This document shows positions 38,055-50,952 of a stretch of 64,000 nt of DNA, piece by piece. The stretch is from Ditibartonella apis (GTDB taxonomy: Bacteria > Pseudomonadota > Alphaproteobacteria > Rhizobiales > Rhizobiaceae), in NCBI RefSeq assembly GCF_001952075.1, contig NZ_LXYU01000002.1:1-64000 (forward strand), in the 5' to 3' direction. How positions within the stretch are numbered: position 1 is the first letter of the stretch; each line of letters opens with the position of its first letter. A model generated the notes under the pieces. It saw nothing but the letters and a program-made list of their open reading frames with translations. It made no database searches and had not been told where the DNA came from. The translations under genes and the position numbers were made by a program.

Positions 38055-38387
38055 CTAATTTGACAGATCACCTTGACCAGTCAGAATAACAAATTCATTC
38101 GGCTTTGAAAGATTAAGGTTTTTGCGGGCATATTCGTCAAGCATATCGCGCTCGATATGCCCATCTTTTAAAAGCGAAACCTTTTTTTCAATTCCCTTGC
38201 GTTGTTCTTCAAGGGATTTGAGCTCGCTATTGAGACTATCTATATGCTGTTCTACTTTAACGCGAGAATACAATCCATATTCTCCGTGATAGATGTGATA
38301 GCCAAAATAGCTCAGCACACCAATTGTCATGAGCGGCAATATAAACCGGCCCTTGATTGATCTGCGTTTCTGTTTCGTCCACATCAT
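38055..38387 (-). CDS. ftsB: Septum formation initiator FtsB/DivIC family protein
   Basis: FtsB forms a complex with FtsL and FtsQ in the divisome. The 110-residue protein has a short basic cytoplasmic tail (WTKQKRRSIKGR), one transmembrane helix (about residues 15-32) and a periplasmic coiled coil (VEQHIDSLNSELKSLEEQRKG). The family end ERDMLDEYARKNLNLSKPNE follows. It lies between eno and the pdh operon, a conserved position in alphaproteobacteria. The start could be either of two adjacent ATGs. Confidence 0.92.
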   Translation of the reverse strand: MMWTKQKRRSIKGRFILPLMTIGVLSYFGYHIYHGEYGLYSRVKVEQHIDSLNSELKSLEEQRKGIEKKVSLLKDGHIERDMLDEYARKNLNLSKPNEFVILTGQGDLSN

Positions 38388-38682
38388 TTTTGTATTTCTG
38401 TCCCTATAGAGCTTTGATCATTGATGCATGATTTTGATTAAAGATAGATTACCGCAGTGGTAAATTCCTAAAAAACAAAATGACGAAAAGCTTTTGACAG
38501 TTGATTTTTGAAATTTTTTTAAAAATAACCGATATAGACATTTTAACCGGTGTTATTTCAACCACTTGCCGCGTGCTGACACATTGAACCCATAACTTCA
38601 CAAAGTTCATCGCCTGACAGACAGTCGCAAAAATGTTCCCCTCTGTTTTCCGGTGTTGACCTTTCTAGTGATCATTTCCAAG

Positions 38683-39093
38683 TCAAAGATATTCGCTTGT
38701 GATCGGGTTTCCGTCTTTATCTTTGAATTTTCCCATGAGGATCAGAATAAAATCGATAATTGACCAAATAAATGAAATTATCGAGCCGATGACTGTGATT
38801 GTGAGCAGAAGCATCAATACACCGGTACCGATTTTTCCGACCATAAAACGATGAACTCCGAAAACCCCGAAGAACCAGCAGACGATTGCCATAACAACTT
38901 TCGAATGCTTGCTATCAATGCTTAAGGGAAAGATATTTTTGGCAATCGCTCCTTCTGCCACAAAATCGACCTTGATTCCGGCCGACGGTTCGCCTTGTCC
39001 ACTCCAGTCAAGCCGCGTAAATTCGTAACGATTGTTATCAGCTCCCGAGATAAGACCTTTGTTCCTAGTGTAGCTTATAATCGAACCGCGCAT
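38683..39093 (-). CDS. TM2-domain protein with N-terminal cold-shock-like (OB) domain
   Basis: A 136-residue protein in two parts. Residues 1-57 resemble a small OB fold of cold-shock type (RGSIISYTRNKGLISG...YEFTRLDW). Residues 65-120 are a TM2 domain with two helices around the motif FGVFGVHRFMVGKIGTG. The ATG at 39093 has AGGAG 5 nt upstream; a GTG two codons earlier is less suitable. It is the only gene between eno and ftsB. Similar domain pairs occur in other alphaproteobacteria, but I know of no defined function. Confidence 0.8.
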   Translation of the reverse strand: MRGSIISYTRNKGLISGADNNRYEFTRLDWSGQGEPSAGIKVDFVAEGAIAKNIFPLSIDSKHSKVVMAIVCWFFGVFGVHRFMVGKIGTGVLMLLLTITVIGSIISFIWSIIDFILILMGKFKDKDGNPITSEYL

Positions 39094-39257
39094 AAACACT
39101 CCTGATCTTTTTTAAAAAGCAAAGTGCTTCAGTTGAGTGAGCATTCAGCTCTGCTTTTTGATAAACATTGTTATTTTGTGGGGTCAGACCATTGGTTTAA
39201 ATAAGTTGCGTGTTTTAAAAAACTAGTCCGAGATAAAAATTTATATAAAAATGAACA

Positions 39258-39283
39258 AAGAGCGGACTCTAAAGTCCGCTCTT
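39258..39283 (-). terminator. Terminator of eno
   Basis: An 11-bp stem (AAGAGCGGACT/AGTCCGCTCTT) with a 4-nt loop, followed on the minus strand by a T-rich tract. It lies 33 nt after the eno stop. Confidence 0.85.
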
Positions 39284-39316
39284 CAAAAACAGAGTTTTGG
39301 TATTGCTAGTCTTCAA

Positions 39317-40615
<1,299 letters not shown>

Positions 40616-40623
40616 TTAGTTAT

Positions 40624-40637
40624 TATTCAATTGAATA
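40624..40637. repeat. 14-bp perfect palindrome upstream of eno
   Basis: TATTCAATTGAATA, a perfect 14-bp palindrome in the 92-bp gap between kdsA and eno, centred about 40 nt before the eno ATG. Its position would suit an operator; no regulator is assigned. Confidence 0.5.
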
Positions 40638-40683
40638 GACAAACTCTCTTCGCGAGGGAATATCTATTGCATAGTAAAATCGA

Positions 40684-41517
40684 TTAAAGTTTTTTTGCCA
40701 ACCGGTCAAACGCCATCAACGTTTCCAACAGATGTGGCAAATTTTCAAGTTTGACCATATTCGGCCCGTCAGACGGGGCATGATCGGGATCCTGATGTGT
40801 TTCAAGAAAAACACCGGCAACACCAACTGCTACAGCAGCACGTGCAAGAGTTTCCACAAATTCGCGTTGTCCGCCGGAAGATGTCCCCTGCCCACCCGGT
40901 TGCTGAACAGAATGGGTGGCATCAAAAATAACTGGTGAGCCGAATTGCGCCATTATTGGCAGCGCACGCATATCCGAAATCAATGTGTTATAACCGAAAG
41001 AAACACCGCGTTCACATGCCATAACATTGGGATTTCCGCTTTCGGTAATTTTTGCCAAAACGTTTTTCATATCCCAAGGGGCAAGAAACTGGCCTTTTTT
41101 AACGTTGATCACGCGGCCGGTTTTTGCTGCTGCAACCAAAAGATCGGTTTGTCTGCACAAAAACGCCGGAATTTGCAAAACGTCGACATGAGGAGCAACA
41201 ATCGCACATTGTTCTTCTGTATGGATATCCGTCAATACCGGAATATGGAATTCCTGTTTCAGATCGTCAAAAACATCCATCGCTTTTTCAAGACCGATGC
41301 CGCGCTTGCTGTTCAAAGACGTACGATTGGCTTTGTCAAAACTCGATTTATAAACAAAACCGATGCCCAGTTTTTCTGTAATCTCTTTGATCTTGCCTGC
41401 CATATCGAAAGCGTGCTCGCGGCTTTCCATCTGGCATGGGCCTGCAATAATTGAAAGGGGCGCACTATTGGAAAATTTAACATTACCCACGGTGACAGTG
41501 CTATTCGGTTTCGTCAT
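40684..41517 (-). CDS. kdsA: 3-deoxy-8-phosphooctulonate synthase (KDO-8-P synthase)
   Basis: Condenses PEP and arabinose-5-phosphate to KDO-8-phosphate, the first committed step to the inner core of LPS. The family start [16 protein letters not shown] is present, with [11 protein letters not shown] (PEP-binding), [11 protein letters not shown] and [14 protein letters not shown]. The length of 277 residues is normal. It sits between pyrG and eno, so it uses PEP made by its neighbour. A strong hairpin (41604-41647) lies in its upstream region. Confidence 0.97.
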   Translation of the reverse strand: MTKPNSTVTVGNVKFSNSAPLSIIAGPCQMESREHAFDMAGKIKEITEKLGIGFVYKSSFDKANRTSLNSKRGIGLEKAMDVFDDLKQEFHIPVLTDIHTEEQCAIVAPHVDVLQIPAFLCRQTDLLVAAAKTGRVINVKKGQFLAPWDMKNVLAKITESGNPNVMACERGVSFGYNTLISDMRALPIMAQFGSPVIFDATHSVQQPGGQGTSSGGQREFVETLARAAVAVGVAGVFLETHQDPDHAPSDGPNMVKLENLPHLLETLMAFDRLAKKL

Positions 41518-41603
41518 TTATTCCTCTAATCTAATCATTTTGATCTGATCTTCGCTGATTAGCAGACTTTACCTTATAAAATACAAACTGTTCAATACGA
41601 TTA

Positions 41604-41647
41604 ATGCGAAACATTTTTCAAACAGGTTCCGGCAAGATGTTTCGCAT
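41604..41647. repeat. Strong inverted repeat in the kdsA upstream region
   Basis: ATGCGAAACAT (41604-41614) is the exact reverse complement of ATGTTTCGCAT (41637-41647), with a 22-nt spacer. It lies about 90 nt upstream of kdsA. There is no T-run after it on the minus strand, so a terminator is unlikely. It could be an operator pair or a structured leader. Confidence 0.65.
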
Positions 41648-41944
41648 AATCTCCTGCATAAAACTTAAGCTCTCATATCAATGCCGGGCGAATATTCATG
41701 TGATGGGGGCATTACGATATTTTTAAACAAAACATGATTGAGCGATTCTGTCGGACTTTATGAAGCCTCTCGTTATCAGGCAAATAATGGTTCGGCTTCA
41801 AAGGACTTTAAAAAGTCAAATCGGGTTCAAGAAAATCCCTTTTATAAGGTGGGCAGCTCTTAGCATCGGAAATAGCCTTAGCCCCATCAAGCAAATGTTG
41901 AAATAGATTTATATTTCGCCAGAAGCCTTTTGTTTTTAATAAAA
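41648..41944. other. Geneless part of the kdsA-pyrG interval
   Basis: The whole gap between the kdsA start and the pyrG stop is about 490 bp. Outside the hairpin at 41604-41647 and the terminator at 41945-41982 there is a short palindrome (GACTTTAAAAAGTC, 41806-41819) and nothing else I can name. Confidence 0.4.
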
Positions 41945-41982
41945 AACCCTGCAAAACCTGTTTCGAAGGTTTTTGCAAGGTT
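41945..41982 (-). terminator. Terminator of pyrG
   Basis: On the minus strand AACCTTGCAAAAACCT pairs almost completely with AGGTTTTGCAGGGTT around a 7-nt loop and is followed by TTTTTT. It lies 27 nt downstream of the pyrG stop. Confidence 0.85.
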
Positions 41983-42008
41983 CAAGCTTCCAGTTTTCTA
42001 AACAGCGA

Positions 42009-43781
<1,773 letters not shown>

Positions 43782-43854
43782 TCACAAAATGGTTGAAGAA
43801 AAGTTGATAAAATGATTCTTAAATCCGTGCTAACCATTTGGGATTATTCAACAA

Positions 43855-43881
43855 AAAAGCCCCGTCACTAACGGGGCTTTT
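43855..43881 (-). terminator. Terminator of the second L,D-transpeptidase gene
   Basis: An 11-bp stem (AAAAGCCCCGT/ACGGGGCTTTT) with a 5-nt loop, followed on the minus strand by T-runs. It lies 21 nt after the stop at 43903. Confidence 0.9.
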
Positions 43882-43902
43882 AAAAGCTTATTATTGATGA
43901 CT

Positions 43903-44544
43903 TTACAGAACAACAACCTCTGTGCCGACATCAACACGATCATAAAGATCCAGAACATCATCATTGATCATACGGAAACAACCGTTCGAGGCGGAGGAAC
44001 CGATGGTCCAAGGCTGTACAGTTCCGTGAATACGAATATAGGTATCTTTGTCACCTTGCCAGAGATACAACGCACGTGCGCCAAGCGGATTGCCCGGTCC
44101 ACCGTCCATTCCATTAGCAAATTTTGCATAATGTTCGGGGCTGCGTTTAACCATATCTTTGGTCGGAATCCAGCGTGGCCATTCACGTTTAAAACGAATA
44201 TTGGCCGTTCCTTTAAACTGAAGGCCGATCCTTCCGACAGCAATTCCATAACGTCTTGCAGTTGTCGGTGTTTCAATCAGATAAAGGAAATAGTTCTTAG
44301 GATCGATAACAATTGTTCCCGGTTTATAACCGGAAAAAGATACTGTTTGAGGCCGATATTTCTCCGGTACATTGTAGCTCTTCACAGATGGAATCTGTAT
44401 ATGTCCGACAGGAGCAACCGAAGCGACCTGCGCATTATCCGCATCAAGATTATCAGTGTTATCAGCAATTTCTTCCGAAAAAGCTACATTACCTGACAAA
44501 AAGAACAAGCCGGATAGACCGGCGATCATTAAACGGTGGATCAT
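43903..44544 (-). CDS. L,D-transpeptidase (YkuD/ErfK type), exported
   Basis: A 213-residue periplasmic enzyme of the ErfK type. The signal peptide is about residues 1-22 from ATG 44544. The YkuD domain has the family IVIDPKNYFLYLI start, a conserved TKDMVKRSPEHYA segment, the HG pair in IRIHGTVQP (H173-G174) and the nucleophile C189 in SASNGCFRM. It differs from the first YkuD protein in having SNGCFR instead of SHGCVR and a larger domain, so the two are not recent duplicates. It acts in peptidoglycan crosslinking or protein anchoring. It is monocistronic with its own terminator. Confidence 0.93.
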   Translation of the reverse strand: MIHRLMIAGLSGLFFLSGNVAFSEEIADNTDNLDADNAQVASVAPVGHIQIPSVKSYNVPEKYRPQTVSFSGYKPGTIVIDPKNYFLYLIETPTTARRYGIAVGRIGLQFKGTANIRFKREWPRWIPTKDMVKRSPEHYAKFANGMDGGPGNPLGARALYLWQGDKDTYIRIHGTVQPWTIGSSASNGCFRMINDDVLDLYDRVDVGTEVVVL

Positions 44545-45172
44545 TTCAATTTCATTCCGTGACGAAAGTTCGAAAGGTTCTTTTGCAATAGGAAAAGCTC
44601 TTTGCAATATGTTTCATTTTCATACGACCAAAATCGTATCTTCTCAATCTTTTTCAAGAAGTGAAATAAAAGATGATTAACTGCTATGGCAGCAATGCAA
44701 CACATTGTTAAGAATTAACCGTCATCGACTTAACAAGCATACTTCATTTCCCTTGCGATATCCGGTTCATGAAAACAGGATATTCATCCGTTTTTAGCGT
44801 GACTTTTGGTCCCTTGAAACCGGACAGAACGGGGTGGTGTAAAATAATCATCCCTCTACAAATTCCGTTTGCTCTTGCTATCATCTAGTCCGCTTGTCGC
44901 CGGTTTCGTAGCTTCTGTTTGTTTTTAAGCTACGGCCTCGTCTTCTCTTGATCCAAGTTGTAAGCATCTGGAGCATCAACGAATTTTAAAAAGCCTTACA
45001 GCTTCTTCGCCATAAAAGTTTGCCGTCACAACAAAACAAAGTCTGACATTCTCATGTTAACATTATGATTTTTTTGATTAAAAGTTGGAATTCTATATCG
45101 CCCGAGAACGAAGTTATTCAAAACTGAAGCCTCAATTATCGACATTAAAAAAGTGAAGCTGCCTTCCATCAA
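44545..45172. other. Geneless interval between the L,D-transpeptidase gene and secG
   Basis: More than 600 bp with no supportable gene. It holds the promoter of the L,D-transpeptidase gene and, at 44907-44934, an 8-bp inverted repeat CGTAGCTT/AAGCTACG with a 12-nt loop and no T-run. Confidence 0.45.
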
Positions 45173-45198
45173 AAAAGGGCGTTGATCGACGCCCTTTT
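45173..45198 (-). terminator. Terminator of secG
   Basis: A 10-bp stem (AAAAGGGCGT/ACGCCCTTTT) with a 6-nt loop and a T-run on the minus strand. It lies 55 nt after the secG stop. Confidence 0.85.
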
Positions 45199-45252
45199 AC
45201 GTATTGAATTGATTTGACTTGTAAAACTTCGGAACCTGCAAGTTCCAGCGAA

Positions 45253-45729
45253 TTAATTATTCGGGACAGGATTTTCAGGTTGTTGTGGAACCGGACTTTG
45301 TTCTGCCGGTGTTGCACCCGGATTTGTTTGCCCGCCTTTTTCATTCTTGCCGCCTAACTGTTCATAAACAGTCGGTTGCTTGGAATTAGCAGCAGGAGTT
45401 TTACCTGTCTCAGTCGAAGGAGCAGTTCCAGCCGGTGCTGTTGATGTTGATGTTGCCGGTGCCTTGGTATCATTTACCGGAATACGGTTGATAATATCGG
45501 CAGCCGGATTGGAAACACTATCCAACACAACAAGAGCAATAGATGTCGCAAAAAAGCAGATTGCAAGAATCGCTGTCAAACGCGTCAAAGCATTTTTTGT
45601 GCCGCGCGCCGTCATAAAGCCCGAGCCGCCACCAATACCGAGACCACCGCCTTCCGAACGCTGTATTAACACAACGCCGACAAGTGCAATGACAATTAAA
45701 AGATGGATGACAATCAATACTGTCTGCAT
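45253..45729 (-). CDS. secG: Preprotein translocase subunit SecG
   Basis: SecG assists SecYE during SecA-driven export. The two transmembrane helices (about residues 1-22 and 54-74) frame the conserved cytoplasmic loop IQRSEGGGLGIGGGSG. The protein is 158 residues, longer than the about 110 of E. coli. The extra part is a Pro/Thr/Ala/Gly/Gln-rich tail after residue 85. It lies 82 bp downstream of tpiA on the same strand, an order found in many proteobacteria. Confidence 0.96.
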   Translation of the reverse strand: MQTVLIVIHLLIVIALVGVVLIQRSEGGGLGIGGGSGFMTARGTKNALTRLTAILAICFFATSIALVVLDSVSNPAADIINRIPVNDTKAPATSTSTAPAGTAPSTETGKTPAANSKQPTVYEQLGGKNEKGGQTNPGATPAEQSPVPQQPENPVPNN

Positions 45730-45811
45730 AAGCTCTGCTCTAATGTTACTGTTCGCGGCTGTTTACACGTAAATCACAGATATTCCAAGGGGTGTAGGTG
45801 AAAAACTTTGC

Positions 45812-46576
45812 TTATAATTTGCGATAAGCACCACAAATTGCCAAAAAATCACTTGCTTTCAAGCTTGCGCCGCCAACCAGTGCACCATCAACATTTTCTA
45901 CCCCTAACAACTCGACCGCATTGTTCGGTTTAACCGAACCGCCATAAAGAAGACGAAATTGTTTTCCCGACTGTGCGAAACGGGTAGCAAGTTTATCACG
46001 CATAAATTTATGCACTTCGCCGACATCAGCGGCCGTCGGAGTTTTACCGGTGCCAATTGCCCAGACAGGCTCATAGGCTATAACCGTATTTTGCGGCGTT
46101 GCTCCATCAGGAACCGAGCCCGCCAATTGCTTTCCGATAATATCGAGCGTCTTGCCATTCTCACGTTCATCAAGTTTTTCGCCCACACAAATGATGGCAA
46201 CCAATCCGGCACGCCATGCAGCTTCGGCTTTTTGTCTAACGAGTTCATCGGACTCATGATGATCATTACGTCTTTCGGAATGGCCGACAATGACGTAACT
46301 TGCACCTGCTTCTTTAAGCATTGGTGCAGAAATATCGCCGGTATGTGCACCGGAGTCAGCCGTATGGCAATCTTCGCCACCCAACAACAATTTTTCGCCA
46401 TCAAGACTTGCCGCAGCTCGAGACAAGAGTGTCGCAGGCACACAAATGAGGGCTTCGAACAAACGCCCGAGATCCGAGTTAACTCCGGCCGATATAGCCC
46501 GCAACTCGGTCAGAGATTCGCCGGTCCCATTCATTTTCCAATTTCCTGCAACAAGCGGTCTAACATTAGGCGTCAT
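45812..46576 (-). CDS. tpiA: Triosephosphate isomerase
   Basis: Interconverts dihydroxyacetone phosphate and glyceraldehyde-3-phosphate. The substrate lysine is in AGNWKMNG, the electrophilic histidine in VGHSERR, and the catalytic glutamate with the flexible loop in [15 protein letters not shown]. The phosphate-binding LLYGGSVKP is also present. The length of 254 residues is normal. It is divergent from ppiD with a 160-bp intergenic region. Confidence 0.98.
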   Translation of the reverse strand: MTPNVRPLVAGNWKMNGTGESLTELRAISAGVNSDLGRLFEALICVPATLLSRAAASLDGEKLLLGGEDCHTADSGAHTGDISAPMLKEAGASYVIVGHSERRNDHHESDELVRQKAEAAWRAGLVAIICVGEKLDERENGKTLDIIGKQLAGSVPDGATPQNTVIAYEPVWAIGTGKTPTAADVGEVHKFMRDKLATRFAQSGKQFRLLYGGSVKPNNAVELLGVENVDGALVGGASLKASDFLAICGAYRKL

Positions 46577-46737
46577 GATTTTTCCTCAATAAAAGTCTTA
46601 AAAACTGCGCATTAATAGCCTTAAGTAACAAATTGCCTCACTAAAGCAAGTCTTAAACCTTGCATATTGTGCGCCTTTGTTGCACATCCTAACAGAGCTT
46701 TTTGCTGAAATGAAGCCAATTAAAACGGAATTAGCCG

Positions 46738-48627
46738 ATGCTTGATACAATACGAAGTGCTGTCAATTCTTGGGTAGCCAAGGTTTTCCTTGGTCTGCTT
46801 GTTCTATGCTTTGTGCTTTTATGGGGTGTGCCGGAATTAAGAAGAACCAGCGGACACGATTTATTCATTTCAGGAAAATCGACAATTAAAGCAGATACTT
46901 ATAAACTTGCTTTGCGCGACCAAACAATGCGTTTTTCGGTGGCCAATCATCTGCCACGGCTGCTTTCGGAGGGTGAAGCACAACAATACGGTATTCCGCA
47001 ATTGGTATTGGCTCAACTCCAGCAGGACGTGCTTCTTGATGAACAAGCCCGACTTATGAAAATCGGTGTTTCGAAAGATGGCATTGCCCGCGCCATCGGT
47101 GCTGACCGATTCTTCCAGCAAGAAGGACATTTCGATCGTAATCTTTTCAACAGCTATCTGCGCCAGCTCAATATTCGTGAAGGTGATTTTGTCGACTATT
47201 TTGCAGGTAAAGAAGTGCGTGACCAGATTATTTATCCATCGACCGACGGCATGAAAGCTCCTGATGTATTTTATGCTGCGCTCAAAAATTATAGGGGAGA
47301 AACACGTTCGGTCGATTATCTTGTTATTTCCCCCAAAGAGGCCGGAAAGCTCAAAGAACCGACAGCCGACGACCTACAAAAATGGTTTGATAGTCATATC
47401 AGCGAATTTCACGCTCCTGAATATCGTCAGGTCACACTTATGGAAATGACGCCGGACAGCTTGATAAAACCTGCCGATGTCTCGACTGACGAAGCCAAAG
47501 AATATTACACCGCCAATGCTTCACGGTTTGTTTCCCCGGAAGAGCGCACCGTCGAAATTCTGCGTTTCAAAACCAGAGAAGAAGCCGATAACGCTTCTGC
47601 AAAGCTCGGAAAAGGTATGACGTTCGAAGAACTCGTCAATTCCGAACACAAAACACTCAAAGATATCACCAAAGGCCCTGCCCCGAAGACAGGTTTCAGC
47701 TCGACCATTGCGTCTGACATTTTTGGTCTGGACTTGAATAAAGTCAGCGATGTGATCAATGACCTTGAAGGCCCCGTCATCATGCGTGTCGTTAATATTA
47801 CACCGCAAGGGCCTATACCCTTTGAAAAAGCCGAACAAAATATTCGTGAGACCTTAGCCAAAAACAATGCGGCAAAAGCGATGCGAGACGACCATGATGC
47901 CATTGAAAATGCCCGCTTCGAAGGTGTTTCGCTGGATGAACTCGCTCAACAATATAAGTTGAAGCTCAGAAAAATTACAGTCGATTCCAAGGCACAGGCT
48001 CCTGATGGCCAAGCCGTAGCCGACCTTCGACAACAATCTATTCTGGTTGACGGAATTTTCCAGGCTGCGGAAGGTGCCGATCTCGACCCCATCGCCATAC
48101 AGGGTGGTGGTTATCTCTGGTATCGCGTTGACAAAGTTATCAATGCTCGCGACAAGGCATTGGATGAGGTCAAAGACAAGGTTATTGAAGGATGGAAGGT
48201 TGATGAGCTGCAAAAGGCTCTTGATGATAAAGCTTCGCAACTCGAGACCGAATTGAACAACCATAAAACGCTTGATGATCTCGCAAAAGAGCTGGGAGTT
48301 ACAAAAAAGACGGCACACGGACTCAAGCGCGGTGGTTCGGATGAAGTGCTCGGAGCAGATGGCGTCAATGCTGCATTCTCCGGTCCAAAAGGACACACTG
48401 GTGTGTCAAGAGCATCCAATAGCAATCAACGTATTGTCTATCTCGTAACCGAATCTGTCGAGCCTCTCAATACGGATGCGAACTCTTTGGAGCCGGATAT
48501 AAAAGAAAACATAGATGCTATGATGGCTACCGATTTGCGTATGGAAATGCTGCAGCTTGCCAATGAAATGGCACCTGTCAAAGCCGATACACAAAACCTT
48601 AAAACAATAACAAACAGTCTCCAGTGA
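46738..48627 (+). CDS. ppiD: Membrane-anchored peptidyl-prolyl isomerase-like chaperone PpiD
   Basis: PpiD binds proteins emerging from the Sec channel into the periplasm. The 629-residue protein has one N-terminal transmembrane helix (about residues 13-31), a SurA-like N-terminal chaperone domain, a parvulin-like domain around residues 240-350 ([23 protein letters not shown]) and a long helical C-terminus. It heads the plus-strand operon and is 7 bp upstream of trpD. The ppiD-trpD order is known in alphaproteobacteria. Isomerase activity is uncertain, as in E. coli PpiD. Confidence 0.92.
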   Translation: MLDTIRSAVNSWVAKVFLGLLVLCFVLLWGVPELRRTSGHDLFISGKSTIKADTYKLALRDQTMRFSVANHLPRLLSEGEAQQYGIPQLVLAQLQQDVLLDEQARLMKIGVSKDGIARAIGADRFFQQEGHFDRNLFNSYLRQLNIREGDFVDYFAGKEVRDQIIYPSTDGMKAPDVFYAALKNYRGETRSVDYLVISPKEAGKLKEPTADDLQKWFDSHISEFHAPEYRQVTLMEMTPDSLIKPADVSTDEAKEYYTANASRFVSPEERTVEILRFKTREEADNASAKLGKGMTFEELVNSEHKTLKDITKGPAPKTGFSSTIASDIFGLDLNKVSDVINDLEGPVIMRVVNITPQGPIPFEKAEQNIRETLAKNNAAKAMRDDHDAIENARFEGVSLDELAQQYKLKLRKITVDSKAQAPDGQAVADLRQQSILVDGIFQAAEGADLDPIAIQGGGYLWYRVDKVINARDKALDEVKDKVIEGWKVDELQKALDDKASQLETELNNHKTLDDLAKELGVTKKTAHGLKRGGSDEVLGADGVNAAFSGPKGHTGVSRASNSNQRIVYLVTESVEPLNTDANSLEPDIKENIDAMMATDLRMEMLQLANEMAPVKADTQNLKTITNSLQ

Positions 48628-48634
48628 GGATATT

Positions 48635-49663
48635 ATGAGTGACCTAAAACCTTTCATAAACAAGGTTGCAACAGGTGCTTCACTTACAAAAGATGAAGCT
48701 GAAGAAGCCTTCACAATCATGATGTCCGGGCAAGCGACACCAGCCCAAATTGGCGGTTTTTTAATGTCGCTTCGCGTTCGCGGTGAAACCCTTGACGAAA
48801 TTACCGGTGCCGTTGCTTCCATGCGCAAGAAAATGCTGCGGGTCGATTCAGTGGATGGAGCAGTCGATATTGTCGGAACGGGCGGTGACCAGTCGGGTTC
48901 TTACAATGTTTCAACCGCTACCGCTTTTGTTGTTGCCGGCGCCGGCGTACCGGTGGGTAAACACGGCAACCGTGCGTTATCGTCAAAATCGGGTGCTGCC
49001 GACGCTTTGGCAGCCCTTGGAGTGAATATTGATGCCACTCCGGAAATGATCGGCCGCTGTATCCGTGAAGTGGGAATTGGTTTCATGTTTGCACCGACCC
49101 ATCACTCGGCTATGCGTCATGTGGGGCCTGCGCGCGTCGAACTCGGCACACGTACAATCTTCAATATACTTGGGCCACTTTCCAATCCTGCCGGCGTTAC
49201 CAACCAGTTGATCGGCGTCTTTTCACCCAAATGGGTGGTTCCGATTGCCAAAGTGCTTCAAGGACTTGGTTCAAAATCATTATGGGTTGTTCATGGTAGC
49301 GGTATGGATGAGCTCACAACAGCGGGTGAAACAGAAGTTGCTGCGCTTAAAGACGGTGTTCTCACAACTTTTACGGTTACACCCGAGGATGCCGGTTTGA
49401 AGCGTGTTACAATGGCAGAGCTTAAAGGTGGCGATCCGCAATATAATGCAAAGGCATTGCGAGCGGTTCTTGAAGGGCAACATGGTGCTTATCGTGATAT
49501 TGTTCTTTTGAACTCTGCCGCAGCTTTCATCATTGCCGGAAAAGCCGACACATTAAAGCAAGGTGTCAAAATTGCCGAGCAAAGCATTGATCAAGGTAAA
49601 GCTAAAGAAAAGCTGGAACATTTGATAAAGGTTTCAAACGACCTTGGTGAGAATAATGAGTGA
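48635..49663 (+). CDS. trpD: Anthranilate phosphoribosyltransferase
   Basis: Second step of tryptophan synthesis, joining anthranilate and PRPP. The PRPP-binding motif is [15 protein letters not shown], with [20 protein letters not shown] and [20 protein letters not shown] downstream. The length of 342 residues is normal. It overlaps trpC by a few bases. Other trp genes (trpE, trpG, trpA, trpB) are not in the window, as usual for the split trp genes in Rhizobiales. Confidence 0.97.
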   Translation: MSDLKPFINKVATGASLTKDEAEEAFTIMMSGQATPAQIGGFLMSLRVRGETLDEITGAVASMRKKMLRVDSVDGAVDIVGTGGDQSGSYNVSTATAFVVAGAGVPVGKHGNRALSSKSGAADALAALGVNIDATPEMIGRCIREVGIGFMFAPTHHSAMRHVGPARVELGTRTIFNILGPLSNPAGVTNQLIGVFSPKWVVPIAKVLQGLGSKSLWVVHGSGMDELTTAGETEVAALKDGVLTTFTVTPEDAGLKRVTMAELKGGDPQYNAKALRAVLEGQHGAYRDIVLLNSAAAFIIAGKADTLKQGVKIAEQSIDQGKAKEKLEHLIKVSNDLGENNE

Positions 49664-50447
49664 TATTTTAAAGAAAATTGAATCCTATAAACTTAAGGAA
49701 ATAGACAAAGCCAAAGATGCTTTGCCACTCGAAAAATTAAAAAAATTGGCTGCAAAAGCCGATAAACCACGTGGTTTTTATAGAGCGCTGAAAGCCAAGG
49801 AAGATAAAGGCCTTTTCGGTTTGATTGCCGAGATCAAGAAAGCGAGCCCGTCTAAAGGGCTTATTAGAGAAGATTTCGACCCGCCGGCACTCGCTAAAGC
49901 TTATGAGGAAGGCGGGGCAGCCTGTCTTTCGGTTCTAACCGATGCCCCGTCTTTTCAGGGCTCTCCGGAATTTTTGCGTGCGGCACACAATGCCTGTAAG
50001 CTTCCGGCATTAAGGAAGGATTTTCTCTTCGATACATATCAGGTCTATGAAGCCCGCGCATGGGGCGCTGATTGCATTCTTATTATTCTTGCGGCAGTTG
50101 ATGATAATTTGGCCAAAGCGCTGGAAGATACTGCATTCGAACTTGGTATGGATGTTCTCATTGAAACCCATAATGAAGCTGAAGTCGAACGGGCATTAAA
50201 ACTTAAATCGCCTCTTATCGGGGTCAATAACCGCAATTTGCGCAATTTCGAAGTTGACCTTGCCAATTCGGAAAGGCTCTCCCATATGGTTCCTCATGAT
50301 CGCCTGTTGGTGGGAGAAAGCGGTATTTTTACCCATGACGATTTGAAAAGATTGGAAAAAAGCAACATCCGTTCATTCCTTATCGGAGAAAGTCTGATGC
50401 GGCAGAACGATGTTGCAATGACGACGAGAACCTTACTAGGACTATAA
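49656..50447 (+). CDS. trpC: Indole-3-glycerol phosphate synthase
   Basis: Fourth step of tryptophan synthesis. It is a single (beta/alpha)8 barrel with the family motifs [15 protein letters not shown] (substrate-binding Lys), [45 protein letters not shown] and VGESGI. The ATG at 49656 overlaps the trpD stop and has GGTGAG upstream. The length of 263 residues is normal. It is stand-alone, not fused to TrpF. Confidence 0.97.
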   Translation: MSDILKKIESYKLKEIDKAKDALPLEKLKKLAAKADKPRGFYRALKAKEDKGLFGLIAEIKKASPSKGLIREDFDPPALAKAYEEGGAACLSVLTDAPSFQGSPEFLRAAHNACKLPALRKDFLFDTYQVYEARAWGADCILIILAAVDDNLAKALEDTAFELGMDVLIETHNEAEVERALKLKSPLIGVNNRNLRNFEVDLANSERLSHMVPHDRLLVGESGIFTHDDLKRLEKSNIRSFLIGESLMRQNDVAMTTRTLLGL

Positions 50448-50448
50448 A

Positions 50449-50952
50449 ATGAGCGATAAACTAACCCATGTGAATGCCAAAGGTGAAGCACACATGGTTG
50501 ATGTCGGGGGAAAACACGAAACCGACCGGATAGCTATTGCCCACGGTTCTATAAAAATGGCAAGAGACACTCTCGAAGCAATCGAGAATGGCAACGCACC
50601 CAAAGGTGATGTTTTGGCCACTGCCAGAATAGCAGGTATTATGGGAGCAAAAAAAACATCGGAACTTATTCCGCTATGCCATCCGCTCATGCTTACAAAA
50701 ATTGCTGTCGACATTACCGCCGATCACGATTTACCGGGCTATCAGATTACTGCAACCGTAGGTCTTAACGGCAAGACCGGTGTCGAGATGGAAGCTTTGT
50801 CTGCTGTATCGATTACGTGTTTGACAATTTACGATATGGCAAAAGCTCTGGATAAAAGCATGGTCATCAGCAATATCTGTTTATTGGAAAAGCGGGGAGG
50901 AAAATCTGGCACATGGAAGCGAGAAGAAAACAATGCCTCTCATCAATGTTGA
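50449..50952 (+). CDS. moaC: Cyclic pyranopterin monophosphate synthase MoaC
   Basis: Works with MoaA in the first step of molybdenum cofactor synthesis. It shows the motifs [26 protein letters not shown] and [26 protein letters not shown] (here MAKALDK). The length of 167 residues is normal. It follows trpC by 1 bp and overlaps moeA by 20 bp, so tryptophan and molybdopterin genes share a transcript. Confidence 0.97.
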   Translation: MSDKLTHVNAKGEAHMVDVGGKHETDRIAIAHGSIKMARDTLEAIENGNAPKGDVLATARIAGIMGAKKTSELIPLCHPLMLTKIAVDITADHDLPGYQITATVGLNGKTGVEMEALSAVSITCLTIYDMAKALDKSMVISNICLLEKRGGKSGTWKREENNASHQC

